Source of the DNA: Paenibacillus_AP thailandensis
GTDB taxonomy: Bacteria > Bacillota > Bacilli > Paenibacillales > Paenibacillaceae
Length of the DNA: 64,000 bases
NCBI RefSeq assembly: GCF_042685365.1
Contig: NZ_JBHUMY010000001.1
Coordinates: 620,001 to 684,000 of the forward strand
Direction of reading: 5' to 3'
The notes below the pieces were generated by a model. The model was not told the DNA's origin. It did no database searches and saw only the letters and a program-made list of their open reading frames with translations. This document shows positions 25,787 to 34,884 of this stretch, one piece after another (position 1 is the first letter of the stretch; every line of letters starts with the position of its first letter). Both the position numbers and the translations under genes were made by a program.

Positions 25787-27826
25787 TTATTCCGCCGTGC
25801 CTGCGTCCGTGTCCGTATTCGCAGCCGCGTCGGTCGACGTTTGCGTTTGTTTGGCCGGCGTGCCGGTCAGGCCGATTTCCTGATCGTACGCGTCGAATAT
25901 TTTGCGCGCGACCGGAGCGGCGCTCCAGCCGCCGAAGCCTCCGTCCGGAATGACGACGGCAACGGCCAGCTTCGGGTTCTCTGCGGGAGCGTAGGCGATG
26001 AAGACGCCGTTATCCGCGATACGTCCCGCTACCGACTGCTCCGACGTACCGGTTTTCCGGTTGAACGTGTAGCTTACGCCTTCGAAACCTTGCACGTTAA
26101 CCTGGGACATGCCCGTCTCGATTTCTTTCCAATACGCGTCGGGGAACTCGACTGTGTTCAGTACTTGAGGCGTAAAGCCTTGCACCGTTTCACCGTCCGC
26201 GTTCACGACTTTTTCAACGAACTGCGGCTTCATGCGTTTGCCGTGATTGGCAAGCATGGCGGCATATTGCGCAAGCTGCAGCGTCGTATATCGGCCTTGC
26301 TGGCCAAACGATGCATACACAAGCGCCGACTGCGGGGAGCCATTTTCGGCCTCGTGGAAATATTCCTTAATGCCGGTGCTTTCGCCGGGAAGACCGCTTT
26401 CCGTCGAGACGCCAAGACCGAACTGCTCCATGTAGCTGTCCCACAAATCGACTCCTTTTTTGCCGTCGCGGTCATAAAGCCTGTCGCCGACCATCGCCGC
26501 CATAAACGGGTTCGACGACTTGGCTATTGCCTTCGCCGGGTCGAGCAAGCCATATACGTGCCCTTGCGCGTTGCCGACCTTCGTTTGATGGCCTTCCGCG
26601 CCGAACCAGAACGCCCCCGTATCGTTAAAGGTGGAGGAGGTCGTAAACAGCTTCTCGTTCAAGCCGATCAGAATCGAAAGCGGCTTCATCGTCGATCCCG
26701 GCGGAACCAGCGAGGACGGGTGGCGGTTCCGCTCTTCCTGCGTCGGGTAGTTGGCGTAAACCTGACGAATCGTCCCGTTGGCCATGACCGGCGTTATCTC
26801 GTCGTAAGCCTCGGGGCTGATGCCGCCCGACCATATATTCGGGTCATAGTCCGGCATGCTGGCCATGGCGACGACTTTGCCGGTATCGACCTCCATCGCA
26901 ACCGCGTAACCGGCCTTCGCATATTCGGCCCGCTCCGCCCGGTTGGTCGACGTGCTGATTTTTTTGATCTGGTCCATAATGGCCTGCTCGGTTACGAGCT
27001 GCACGTTTTTGTTAATCGTCAAATACAGGTCGTTCCCCTTCTCGGGGTTCGTCACTTCCATCGGGCCGATAATTTGTCCGGCATTGTTGACGGGATAACG
27101 CTTCACCCCGTTCGTGCCGCGAAGCACGTCCTGGTACATCAGCTCCAGGCCGTCGACGCCGACGTCCTCTTCATCCAAATACTGCAGCCTCGGATCGTCT
27201 TCTTCTCCTTTGGCCTTGTACGTTTCCATCGATTCTCGGACGCCTTTGAATTTTTTCAAATAGCCGACGAGCTGCACGGCAACGGTGTCCTCGCTGTAGT
27301 TGCGGACGCTTTCCTCTACAATGTCGATGCCGGGAAATTGGGCGCGGTTTTCCATGAAATACGCAATTTCCTCTTTCGTCAGCCCGGTTTTGATCCGGCG
27401 CGGCACCGAAATATAGTTGACCCGATAATTAAGGTCCATCCGCTCAATAATTTCGTCAACTGTCATTGCATTCGCGGGATCGCCGTATTTGTCGAACACC
27501 TCGGCAAGGCTTTTTGCAATTTTCTCCGAATCGGACGTTTTGAAATCCGGCGAAATCGTAAAGTAAAGCGACTGCGTCGAAGTCGAATACGCGATGGCCG
27601 AGCCGGTCGAGTCGTAAATATTGCCGCGAATCGGAGCGATCTTTACGCTCCGCGTGCTCTTCTCGCTGCCAGCCGCGCTGAGCGTCGGTCCTTCGACGAA
27701 CTGGAGTATGGCAAGCCGGACGATAAGAATGCTGAAAAGCGCAAAAACAGCAAAGAAAAATAAGTTCAAACGAAATGAAAAATGCCGCCGGTTAACGATT
27801 TCGCGTTTTTGCGGATCGTCGTTCAT
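25787..27826 (-). CDS. Class B penicillin-binding protein (PBP2-type transpeptidase)
   Basis: A 679-residue membrane-anchored transpeptidase that cross-links peptidoglycan. One membrane segment lies at residues 20-42, then the dimerisation domain with RGNIYDSTG, then the transpeptidase. The catalytic motifs are PPGSTMKPL (Ser near 378), KSSNPF (near 439) and RKTGTSE (near 589). The length and order fit the elongation-type PbpA/PBP2 group. A low-complexity Thr/Asp/Ala tail (from about 655) is not part of the family. It lies downstream of a membrane transglutaminase gene on the same strand, 63 nt apart. Confidence 0.93.
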   Translation of the reverse strand: MNDDPQKREIVNRRHFSFRLNLFFFAVFALFSILIVRLAILQFVEGPTLSAAGSEKSTRSVKIAPIRGNIYDSTGSAIAYSTSTQSLYFTISPDFKTSDSEKIAKSLAEVFDKYGDPANAMTVDEIIERMDLNYRVNYISVPRRIKTGLTKEEIAYFMENRAQFPGIDIVEESVRNYSEDTVAVQLVGYLKKFKGVRESMETYKAKGEEDDPRLQYLDEEDVGVDGLELMYQDVLRGTNGVKRYPVNNAGQIIGPMEVTNPEKGNDLYLTINKNVQLVTEQAIMDQIKKISTSTNRAERAEYAKAGYAVAMEVDTGKVVAMASMPDYDPNIWSGGISPEAYDEITPVMANGTIRQVYANYPTQEERNRHPSSLVPPGSTMKPLSILIGLNEKLFTTSSTFNDTGAFWFGAEGHQTKVGNAQGHVYGLLDPAKAIAKSSNPFMAAMVGDRLYDRDGKKGVDLWDSYMEQFGLGVSTESGLPGESTGIKEYFHEAENGSPQSALVYASFGQQGRYTTLQLAQYAAMLANHGKRMKPQFVEKVVNADGETVQGFTPQVLNTVEFPDAYWKEIETGMSQVNVQGFEGVSYTFNRKTGTSEQSVAGRIADNGVFIAYAPAENPKLAVAVVIPDGGFGGWSAAPVARKIFDAYDQEIGLTGTPAKQTQTSTDAAANTDTDAGTAE

Positions 27827-27889
27827 GGAATCTTGTCACCTCTTCGTTCCAAATAATAGCGTTACCCCAATGGAGCTTTAACTGCTCGT

Positions 27890-29044
27890 TTATACTTCCC
27901 GAATATGCGTTTCTTCGAAGCGGGGAGCGTCAAACCAGTCGCCCGACGATGCCCACGTCGCGTCCAGCGGCGTCCATTCCCCGTCCAGCTTCACTTCGTT
28001 CCAGGCATGCGGGCCGTAGCCGCCGTTCCCGTCCGCCCCGAGTCCGGTTACGACCCGGACCGTGAGGCCGGCGGAACGGGCCATCATCGCATAAAGCCTC
28101 GCATAATCGATGCAGACGCCGGTTCGCATCTCATACGTCTCCTGCGGCGTCTGTTCTTTCCATTCGCCCAGTTGGACGTAACGGTCGGCTTTCTCCCAAT
28201 CGTACGAAATGCGCGAGCCTACCCAATCGTATAACGCGCGCGCCTTCTCCCGATCGGTCTCGGCGTCTGCCGTAATTTGAAGCGCCGCCCCTTCGATATC
28301 GGCCGGTATGTTGTAATCGATAATTTCGTATTTGCGGTCGAGCACCTTGTACAGTTCGTCCTGCACGGCCTTGGCCAGCACCGGGCCTTGACCGGCGATC
28401 GCCTTGCCTGCCGCCGGCTCGAGCCAGGAGGCGGTTTGCCTGTATAGCGGCGACGCCGCAATCCGGTCGGCGAACGGTCCGGACGGAAGCAACGATACAT
28501 AGACGAACAGCAGCGCCATAAATACAAACGCCCGTCCCGCGCCGTGCAACGCTCCGATCAATGCGCCCGCAACTCGGCTAGCGGCGCGCCCGCCCGGAAA
28601 CGGCAACGCTTCGGAAGCCCCGCGGCTGCCGCCCTCCTCCCGCCGGAAGAGCAGCGGGCGAACGAGCGGCTCGAGCAACACGTTCGCCGCAAGCCGCAGC
28701 AGCAAATAGGCGAGCAGGAACAAAGCGCCGAACCGGAGCAAGGCAAAGTCCCGGACGCTGGTCAGCATCGTATACCACACCTGCTCCAGGGAACCGAGCT
28801 CCCGGTCCGGAACGGTCACCCGCTTCGCGAGCCAGTCCGCCGCGGCGGGCGACAGCCATTCCGCCAGCTTGCCTGCAAGCACGAGGCAAACGACCAGCAT
28901 AACGGCGTCCCATATAAAAAAGAAAAAGCGCCTCGCGGATCCCGACGCGCCCCTTCCAATTCCTTGCATAAGCGAGCCAATCAGAAGAAGGAGCACGATA
29001 ACGGATACAGGCTCGAGACGGTTAAGCGCCGCAACCCCATCCAT
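27890..29044 (-). CDS. Membrane protein with transglutaminase-like domain
   Basis: A 384-residue protein with about five to six membrane segments in residues 10-205 and a transglutaminase-like domain at about 260-370. The papain-like triad is visible: Cys in RTGVCIDYARL, His in YGPHAWNEV and Asp in PLDATWAS. AGGAGGG lies 9 nt before ATG 29044. Such proteins are thought to act on surface peptides or wall; none of this is shown for this member. It lies between a small membrane protein gene and the PBP2 gene, all on one strand. Confidence 0.85.
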   Translation of the reverse strand: MDGVAALNRLEPVSVIVLLLLIGSLMQGIGRGASGSARRFFFFIWDAVMLVVCLVLAGKLAEWLSPAAADWLAKRVTVPDRELGSLEQVWYTMLTSVRDFALLRFGALFLLAYLLLRLAANVLLEPLVRPLLFRREEGGSRGASEALPFPGGRAASRVAGALIGALHGAGRAFVFMALLFVYVSLLPSGPFADRIAASPLYRQTASWLEPAAGKAIAGQGPVLAKAVQDELYKVLDRKYEIIDYNIPADIEGAALQITADAETDREKARALYDWVGSRISYDWEKADRYVQLGEWKEQTPQETYEMRTGVCIDYARLYAMMARSAGLTVRVVTGLGADGNGGYGPHAWNEVKLDGEWTPLDATWASSGDWFDAPRFEETHIREV

Positions 29045-29074
29045 TATGAAATCCCTCCTATATATCGCGGCAGC

Positions 29075-29524
29075 TTAGCTGTTCCGCTTGGCTTGATCGA
29101 TCAGCTCCTGGATCGTATCCGAAATTTTCCATGTGCCGAGAGGCGTGCCCCGGAACGACACCGTTACTTCGCCGCTGTCCGGTTTCCCGGTCAGCTCCAC
29201 CGTATCGGTCGATACGGTAAACGTTCCGTCGCCGTTCTCGGTATACGTGGCGCTTCCCATTTCTCCCGCCATCGCGCTGATGGCTTCCTGCCTCACGCTG
29301 TCTGTCACTTTCGTGCCGATCGCCTTCAAATCTTCCATGCTGTAGCCGCTATAGAGCACGACGCCGATTACGATAACGGCGACGATCGCCCACTTCACGA
29401 CCGTCTTCACGATTCGCACGATCAGCAGCAGCACGACCAGCGCGACAAGCAAAATGAGCCAATGCTCCTTGAAGAACATGGTCCACGTATTCCAATCATA
29501 TTCGGTGAAATTCAAAAAATCCAA
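29075..29524 (-). CDS. Small membrane protein with C-terminal domain
   Basis: A 149-residue protein with two hydrophobic segments (about 22-62; LILLVALVVLLLIVRIV and AIVAVIVIGVVLYSG) and an acidic soluble tail rich in beta pattern (GTFTVSTDTVELTG). TTG 29524 has GGAGG 9 nt upstream; TTG 29530 is nearer and less likely. It is the first gene of the run with the transglutaminase and PBP2. The family is not recognised. Confidence 0.65.
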   Translation of the reverse strand: MDFLNFTEYDWNTWTMFFKEHWLILLVALVVLLLIVRIVKTVVKWAIVAVIVIGVVLYSGYSMEDLKAIGTKVTDSVRQEAISAMAGEMGSATYTENGDGTFTVSTDTVELTGKPDSGEVTVSFRGTPLGTWKISDTIQELIDQAKRNS

Positions 29525-29570
29525 CGCCAATCCCCTCCATTATATCGCACCCTAGCATCTATTACAAAAC

Positions 29571-29599
29571 ATTATACCCGAGCGCGGAGCCGGGGTAAA
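29571..29599 (-). promoter_or_regulatory. Sigma-A type promoter before the membrane gene run
   Basis: Minus strand TTTACC (29594-29599), 17-nt spacer, TATAAT (29571-29576). A second TATAAT lies closer to the start but overlaps the ribosome site. Confidence 0.5.
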
Positions 29600-29696
29600 C
29601 GCCGGCGAAAGCGAAGCGCCTGGGGCAGTCATATCTTGTCCTGCCGGGACGTACAAGTAGTCTATACGGCAATCCTTAAACCGGGAGGTGCGGACC

Positions 29697-30854
29697 GTGA
29701 AAACGGCCATTTGGCTTTATTTGTTTTTGTTTGTCGCGTTCTTCGATCTTCATGCCCAATACCCGATTCTAACGCCTTTCGCCGTATCCCTCGGAGCGGC
29801 TCCTTCGTTTATCGGCTTAATGATGGGCATGTACTCCATTACCCATCTTCCCGGCAATATTGCCGCCGGATACGGCGTCGACCGGTACGGCAGCCGGCTC
29901 TTCATCGTGCTGAGCCTTTTATTTGCCGGCGTCGTGCTCTTGTTCCAGTCGAACGTAACCGACCCGTGGCAGCTGCTTGTCCTCCGTTCGATCAGCGGTT
30001 TCGTCCTCGCCTTCCTGTCGCCGGCATGCCTGGCGCTGCTCGCGCGCATGACCGCAAACATTACGGAGCAAGGCAAGCTGATGGCCGGCAACGGCCTTGT
30101 CCATACGCTGGCCTCCGTCGTTTCGCCTGCCGCCGGCGCTTATCTGGTCGCGAAAATCGGCTTTACGACGGCGTTTTATTTGCTGGGATGGATCTTGATC
30201 GGCACCGCCCTTCTGGCCTTGCTTTTTATCCGCGACATTCCGGCCCAATCCCCGGCCTCCCCCGCGGCAGCCGTTCTCCCGGGTCCGCCAAGCGGAAGCG
30301 CCGGCATTCCTTGGCTCGTTTACGTATTGCCGATCGCGACCAGCTGCGCTCAAGGCATATTGTCGTTCGAACTGCCGCTTATGAACTCCGGCACGGAAGG
30401 AATCATGACGACCGGCCTGCTGTTCTCCGTCGTCAGCATTGGAGCGCTCGTAACGCTCAGCATGCTGTTTCTGAACCGGCTCTCCCCCTTTATCCGGACG
30501 CTTTGGGGAGCGCTGCTGCTTGCCGTCGTCTATTTCGGCATTGCCGCCGGGCTGCCGGTTCCGCTCATGGTCATGCTGCTCTTTCTCGGCATGGCCAAAG
30601 GCGTCGTCCTGCCGGCCATCCCGACGCTGCTCATCGAGCTGAGCGGCGGCACGAAATACGGCCGGACGTTTTCGATCTTGTCCATCGCCTATTCCGTCGG
30701 CGCATTCCTCGGCCCGATGCTTGCCGGGCAATTGCGCGAGTATGTATCTCCTTACTATATCGCCTTTCTGGTATTGATGGCCGCCGTTTCGATTCTGCCG
30801 TTTCACAGAAGAGGGCCATACCGGTCAAGTACCCATTTTTCCCGGACTGGGTAG
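29697..30854 (+). CDS. MFS transporter
   Basis: A 385-residue major facilitator with 12 predicted membrane segments. The loop 2-3 motif is seen as GYGVDRYGSRLF. GTG 29697 has GGGAGG 8 nt upstream; an in-frame GTG at 29688 overlaps the ribosome site. It resembles the drug or sugar efflux groups, but no specificity residue is diagnostic. It is a single-gene unit divergent from the membrane transglutaminase run. Confidence 0.87.
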   Translation: MKTAIWLYLFLFVAFFDLHAQYPILTPFAVSLGAAPSFIGLMMGMYSITHLPGNIAAGYGVDRYGSRLFIVLSLLFAGVVLLFQSNVTDPWQLLVLRSISGFVLAFLSPACLALLARMTANITEQGKLMAGNGLVHTLASVVSPAAGAYLVAKIGFTTAFYLLGWILIGTALLALLFIRDIPAQSPASPAAAVLPGPPSGSAGIPWLVYVLPIATSCAQGILSFELPLMNSGTEGIMTTGLLFSVVSIGALVTLSMLFLNRLSPFIRTLWGALLLAVVYFGIAAGLPVPLMVMLLFLGMAKGVVLPAIPTLLIELSGGTKYGRTFSILSIAYSVGAFLGPMLAGQLREYVSPYYIAFLVLMAAVSILPFHRRGPYRSSTHFSRTG

Positions 30855-30881
30855 ATGCACAAGGCATTCGTCACTCCGGTA

Positions 30882-30890
30882 CATATGATA
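30882..30890 (+). promoter_or_regulatory. Possible sigma-K type -10 element before YjcZ-like gene
   Basis: CATATGATA fits CATANNNTA and lies 95 nt before the microprotein start. No clear -35. Confidence 0.25.
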
Positions 30891-30985
30891 CATTGTGTCA
30901 AGCAGCCGCGAGGAACAGACGCCCCCATCTATCCGAATGCGGCTGCTAGGACCTCACCGATAACGAGAGAGGGGTGACTTCATCG

Positions 30986-31114
30986 ATGTCTTATGAGCAC
31001 AAAGGCTACGGGCATGGTTACGGTTACTGCGGCGGAGGTTGGAGCCTTGGATTTATTCTGGTACTGTTTATCCTGCTCGTCATCATCATTTGCGGATGCG
31101 GCTTCTGGAATTAA
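30986..31114 (+). CDS. YjcZ-type sporulation microprotein
   Basis: A 42-residue gene too short for usual cut-offs. The product begins MSYEHKGYGHGYGYCGGG, followed by one hydrophobic segment (SLGFILVLFILLVIIICGC) and ends GFWN. The Gly/Tyr-rich head plus a single membrane helix with Cys is the YjcZ family pattern, known as small proteins made during sporulation. AGGGGTGA lies 8 nt before the ATG at 30986. A hairpin terminator follows 14 nt after the stop. The membrane it sits in is not known. Confidence 0.85.
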   Translation: MSYEHKGYGHGYGYCGGGWSLGFILVLFILLVIIICGCGFWN

Positions 31115-31127
31115 GAAGCTCTGAAGG

Positions 31128-31155
31128 AACGGCTCCCGTCGGGGGCCGTTTCTTT
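31128..31155 (+). terminator. Terminator of the microprotein gene
   Basis: Stem AACGGCTCCC / GGGGGCCGTT (with a bulge) followed by TCTTT. Confidence 0.7.
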
Positions 31156-31218
31156 GCATTTGCGGCGAAATTGACTTCTCCTTATATTACTCGCATACTT
31201 GAAGCGAGGTGACGGTTC

Positions 31219-31566
31219 ATGGAACAAATCGCGATCATAGTGGAAGGAAAAAACGACAAAAGCAAGCTCCGCCGCGTCTTGAGCGAAGCCGTTCCGGTTT
31301 ATTGCACCTTCGGCACGCCCGGCACGGACCGGATCGAAAAGCTGCGCAAGCAGGTCGGCGCCGCCGACGTCTTTCTGTTTATGGACAACGACGCTTCCGG
31401 CAAGCGGATTCGCGGAATACTGCGGGACGTCTTTCCCGATGCGGAGCATATTTATACGAGGCGGGGATATCCCGGCGTGGAGAATACGCCGGAGGAATAT
31501 TTGATCGAGCAGCTGGAGAAAGCCGGGCTCGAGGCCTATATTTTGTACGACAATAAGGATTTATAA
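31219..31566 (+). CDS. Toprim-domain protein (YusF/RNase M5-related)
   Basis: A 115-residue stand-alone toprim domain. The Glu is in AIIVEGKNDKSKL and the DxD is in FLFMDNDASGKR, which bind Mg2+ in toprim nucleases and primases. It resembles Bacillus YusF, smaller than RNase M5. GAGGTGA precedes ATG 31219. A role in RNA or DNA cleavage is likely from the fold but no substrate is known. It is a single-gene unit. Confidence 0.85.
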   Translation: MEQIAIIVEGKNDKSKLRRVLSEAVPVYCTFGTPGTDRIEKLRKQVGAADVFLFMDNDASGKRIRGILRDVFPDAEHIYTRRGYPGVENTPEEYLIEQLEKAGLEAYILYDNKDL

Positions 31567-31639
31567 GCATCGACAACTCCGAACGAACTTACTCGTTTCG
31601 GCTTGCCCCGAGCCGATCTCCCCAATCCCTCAAAGAGGA

Positions 31640-32578
31640 TCAAATCTGAACGAAATAAATGACCAGCGCTACCGTAACGATGCTGAGCAGCGTCGACGCA
31701 AACACCGCTTGCGACGAAAATTCCGGCTCGTTGTCGAATTCGACGGCCAGCAATACGCTGCTTAACGAGGAAGGCACGGCGGACGCCACGATCAGCGCGG
31801 AGGCCGTTTGCCAGTCCAGCTCGACGAATGCGCCAAGCCCCCAGACGATAAGCGCGGCGAGCGCCGGGCCGGCGACAAGCCGCAGCGTGCAGGATATCAT
31901 CACGTTCGACAGCTGCGCGCGGCTTATCCGCCAGCTCATGCTTCCAAGCTGGACGCCAAGCGTCAGCAAGGCGGTTCCGATAAAAGCGTCGGCCAAATAT
32001 TGAATCGGCGTTTCGATCGCTCCCGGAATCGGTACTTGAAACCCCCTCAGCAGAAACGCGATCGGAATGACGTATATGACCGGCTGCGACAAAATGGTCC
32101 GACCAATGGCTCTCCAATTGCTTTTGTGCGCATTCACCGAATAAATCCCGAGCGTATTCGGAAGCAGCGATTGGGTCATCATGACGATAATCTGGACCGA
32201 CAGCGTATACGGATTGCCCGCGAACGCCAGCTGGTTGATCGGTATTCCGTAATTGGCGCTGTTATAGAACATGACGCTGTTGCGCATCGCGCCCCTCATC
32301 CCGCCTTTAAGCCCTCTCGCCCTGACCGCAATCTCCGCAAGCGCCGCCAGCAGCAGCAAATAAATCGCGACAAAGAGCAGCACGGTGCCGATCAGCCCCG
32401 CCGAGATGGGCGTCGTATACAATAAATGAAACATAACGGCAGGCGAAAATACATAAAAATTAAGCTTGGACAACGTCTTGATATTTAAGGAAAATATCCG
32501 CTCCATCGCGACGCCGATGGCGATCATGACAGACAGCGGAATGACGTTGTTGACCAAAATATGAATAAAAATGTCCAT
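31640..32578 (-). CDS. AEC-family (auxin efflux carrier-like) transporter
   Basis: A 312-residue membrane protein with about ten hydrophobic segments, in the AEC family that includes malate and other organic acid carriers. Family patches are NSANYGIPI near residue 107 and ASAVPSSLSSV near the end. It converges with the toprim gene and is followed upstream on the same strand by the Sco gene, which ends 62 nt before its start. The substrate cannot be predicted. Confidence 0.85.
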   Translation of the reverse strand: MDIFIHILVNNVIPLSVMIAIGVAMERIFSLNIKTLSKLNFYVFSPAVMFHLLYTTPISAGLIGTVLLFVAIYLLLLAALAEIAVRARGLKGGMRGAMRNSVMFYNSANYGIPINQLAFAGNPYTLSVQIIVMMTQSLLPNTLGIYSVNAHKSNWRAIGRTILSQPVIYVIPIAFLLRGFQVPIPGAIETPIQYLADAFIGTALLTLGVQLGSMSWRISRAQLSNVMISCTLRLVAGPALAALIVWGLGAFVELDWQTASALIVASAVPSSLSSVLLAVEFDNEPEFSSQAVFASTLLSIVTVALVIYFVQI

Positions 32579-32640
32579 CTCGTTTCCCCATATGTACGAG
32601 CTCGCCGGGAAACCGCCGCTCTCCCGGCGGCAGCGGCCGG

Positions 32641-33255
32641 TTACATCAGCTTCTTCAGCTCTTCCGCAATTTGTTCGGCGGTCAGCGACTCCTCGCTGCC
32701 GTTTATATATTTGCGGATCTGGCCTTGCTTGTCGACGAGCGTGATAATATTCGAATGACCGTAATTGCCGGTCGCTTCGTCCTTTATGACTCCGACGCCA
32801 AACGATTTCGCAAGCTGGAGCGACTGTTCCTCGTCATCCCCGCGCAAAAACAGCCAGCCGCCCGACAGATCGGCAAAATTCCGCTCGGCGAAGGCGCGGA
32901 TCGCCTCCGGCGTATCGCGCTCCGGATCGAACGTAATCGAGATAATCTCCGCTTCCTTCCCGAGCGTCCCGTCCTTCTTCAGCAGCTCCTGCACCTGCGA
33001 CAGCAAAAAAGTCGTCGGCGGGCATACGTCGGGACAATTGGCGAAATAAAAATAGACGATACGGGCCTTGCCGTTCGTCGATTCCAGCGACACTTCGTTG
33101 CCGTCGATATCGGTCAACGCGAAAGAAGGCGCCGCCTGAATAACAGGAAGCGTCTCGCCTTCCGCCGACCATTTCGCAAACCATAAATAAAGGCCAAAAC
33201 TCAAGCAAAGGGCAAGCACTGCCAATTTAAAGCCATGCTTCCGGACAAACGCCAT
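32641..33255 (-). CDS. Sco-family copper chaperone for cytochrome oxidase
   Basis: A 204-residue Sco1/SenC-type protein anchored by one N-terminal segment (residues 9-27). The copper ligands are Cys74 and Cys78 in FANCPDVCPPT and His167 in NYGHSNI. It delivers copper to the CuA site outside the membrane. ATG 33255 (MAFVRKHG) has GGGAG about 8 nt upstream; the frame is open further upstream, but that is the shadow of ctaB. It begins 29 nt after the ctaB stop, so both form an oxidase-assembly unit. Confidence 0.93.
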   Translation of the reverse strand: MAFVRKHGFKLAVLALCLSFGLYLWFAKWSAEGETLPVIQAAPSFALTDIDGNEVSLESTNGKARIVYFYFANCPDVCPPTTFLLSQVQELLKKDGTLGKEAEIISITFDPERDTPEAIRAFAERNFADLSGGWLFLRGDDEEQSLQLAKSFGVGVIKDEATGNYGHSNIITLVDKQGQIRKYINGSEESLTAEQIAEELKKLM

Positions 33256-33284
33256 GCGAGTTCTCCCTCTTCCGCGAGTTAATG

Positions 33285-34145
33285 TTAATATAAGCCCGAG
33301 GTGTCGATAATCATGATGACCAGAATAAGCATCAGGTAGTTCACCGAATACATAAAGTTCGTCTTCGCCCATTTGTTCGTGTCGGCCGCCTTGCTGCCCG
33401 CCATGGTCTGAACGCTCCAGGCGATGCTTAACACGGTCGAAATGACAAGGAAAATAACGCCGACATAATCGTAAACGTACAGCAGTACGCCTGAAGGCAC
33501 AAGCAGCAGCACGTAAGGAATCATCTGCAGCTTGGTGCGCTTGATGCCTTTCACGACCGGTAGCATCGGGAAACCTGCGGCGCGGTATTCCTCCACCTTG
33601 CGGATCGCAAGCGACCAGAAATGCGGCGGCTGCCACAGGAACAGAAGCGCGAACAGCAGCCAGGCGCCGATGTCGATCCGTTCCGTTACGGCGACGTAAC
33701 CGATAACCGGAGGCATCGCGCCGGAAATTCCGCCGATAGACGTGTTCCATGTCGAAGTGCGTTTCAGCCACATCGTATAAACGAGCACGTATACGGCCCA
33801 GCCAAGCAGGCCCAGCCAGCCCGCAACGGGATTGACGAGAACGAACAGCGTCCCGATGCCGAGCAGGCCGAGAACGATGCCGTAAATCAAGACGGTACCG
33901 GGGGTCAATCGGCCCGAAGGCAACGGCCGGTTGCTTGTCCGTTCCATCTTTTTGTCCAATTCGCGGTCCCAATAATTATTGATGACGCATGCCGAACCGA
34001 TTGTAAGGGTCGTGCCGATCAGCATCCATAGGAGCAGCAGCCATTCGATATCCCATTTGGACGCCACGCAAAAACCGGCAAGCGATGCGATGACGTTAAG
34101 CAGCAGCAGGCGCGGCTTGGTTAATTGAATAAAGTCCTTTAACAC
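33285..34145 (-). CDS. ctaB: Protoheme IX farnesyltransferase (heme O synthase)
   Basis: UbiA-family membrane prenyltransferase of 286 residues that adds a farnesyl group to heme B to make heme O. The DxxxD motif lies in NNYWDRELDKKMERT (Asp60, Asp64), followed by SNRPLPSG; about nine membrane segments are present. GTG 34145 (MLKDFIQLTKPR) has GGGAGG 9 nt upstream; an ATG 14 codons upstream is less supported. The downstream Sco and the distant CtaA complete heme A and copper supply. Confidence 0.94.
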   Translation of the reverse strand: MLKDFIQLTKPRLLLLNVIASLAGFCVASKWDIEWLLLLWMLIGTTLTIGSACVINNYWDRELDKKMERTSNRPLPSGRLTPGTVLIYGIVLGLLGIGTLFVLVNPVAGWLGLLGWAVYVLVYTMWLKRTSTWNTSIGGISGAMPPVIGYVAVTERIDIGAWLLFALLFLWQPPHFWSLAIRKVEEYRAAGFPMLPVVKGIKRTKLQMIPYVLLLVPSGVLLYVYDYVGVIFLVISTVLSIAWSVQTMAGSKAADTNKWAKTNFMYSVNYLMLILVIMIIDTSGLY

Positions 34146-34387
34146 GTAAGTAAGCCTCCCAAGACGCTTGTAGCGCCCCCCATTCAAGTATTGAAACTGT
34201 AATTAATCATACCAAAAAAAATTCAAATATGATAACAAATACGACATTGTTCATCATTTCGCCATTCAAAATGTGAACACTTTTTGGAACCCTTCGGCAT
34301 CCTTCCCAATACAATAAGTATGTAGTTAGACGCCTATTAGTATGTGAATTGGAACCTGCCTAACGAAGGATGTGGTGAAGCGAAGCT

Positions 34388-34810
34388 ATGGCGGTTATTA
34401 AAGCAAATGAAAGCGACATTAAAATGCTTGCCCGCCTTATGCGGGCCGAGGCGGAAGGCGAAGGCGAACTCGGCATGCTCATGGTCGGCAACGTCGGCGT
34501 AAACCGCGTTCGGGGCAACTGCCTCGATTTCCGCAACATCCGTACGATTCCGCAGATGGTTTTCCAAAGACCCGGCGGCTTCGAGGCTACCCAGAAAGGG
34601 TACTTCTACCAATCGGCCCGCGACCGCGAGATACGCCTTGCCCGAAGAGTCATCAACGGCGAGCGGCAGCATCCCGCCTCGAACGCATTATGGTTTTTCA
34701 GGCCGACGGGCGATTGTCCGGGAACCTGGTATGACCAGACCAACAGCGGCCGCTTCAAAGCGCATTGCTTTTTTATTCCGAGTTCTGAAGACTGCCCGCG
34801 GGTATTTTGA
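34388..34810 (+). CDS. cwlJ: Spore cortex-lytic enzyme CwlJ
   Basis: A 140-residue hydrolase_2 family protein that breaks down the spore cortex when germination starts. The key features are the catalytic Glu in RLMRAEAEGEGELGM, VGNVGVNRV, and the C-terminal ALWFFRPTGDCPGTWYDQ block. There is no signal peptide, as for coat-deposited CwlJ. GGTGA lies 9 nt before ATG. The gene precedes gerQ by 74 nt. CwlJ needs GerQ for its location in Bacillus, which fits the pairing. Confidence 0.95.
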   Translation: MAVIKANESDIKMLARLMRAEAEGEGELGMLMVGNVGVNRVRGNCLDFRNIRTIPQMVFQRPGGFEATQKGYFYQSARDREIRLARRVINGERQHPASNALWFFRPTGDCPGTWYDQTNSGRFKAHCFFIPSSEDCPRVF

Positions 34811-34884
34811 AGCCGCTTGGCTTTCACGGAAAAACGTATGGATGTTGAATTGTGTTCTATAAATGAAAGAGAGGGAATGGAACA

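Noticed and set aside
25841..27763. A 640-codon plus-strand frame over PBP2
   Set aside because: Antisense shadow of a gene with all PBP motifs.
28544..30949. An 801-codon plus-strand frame over the transglutaminase and MFS genes
   Set aside because: It crosses several real genes on both strands and has no protein-like blocks.
33256..33972. A long minus-strand extension upstream of Sco
   Set aside because: It runs over ctaB in another frame; the Sco signal-anchor start at 33255 has its own ribosome site.
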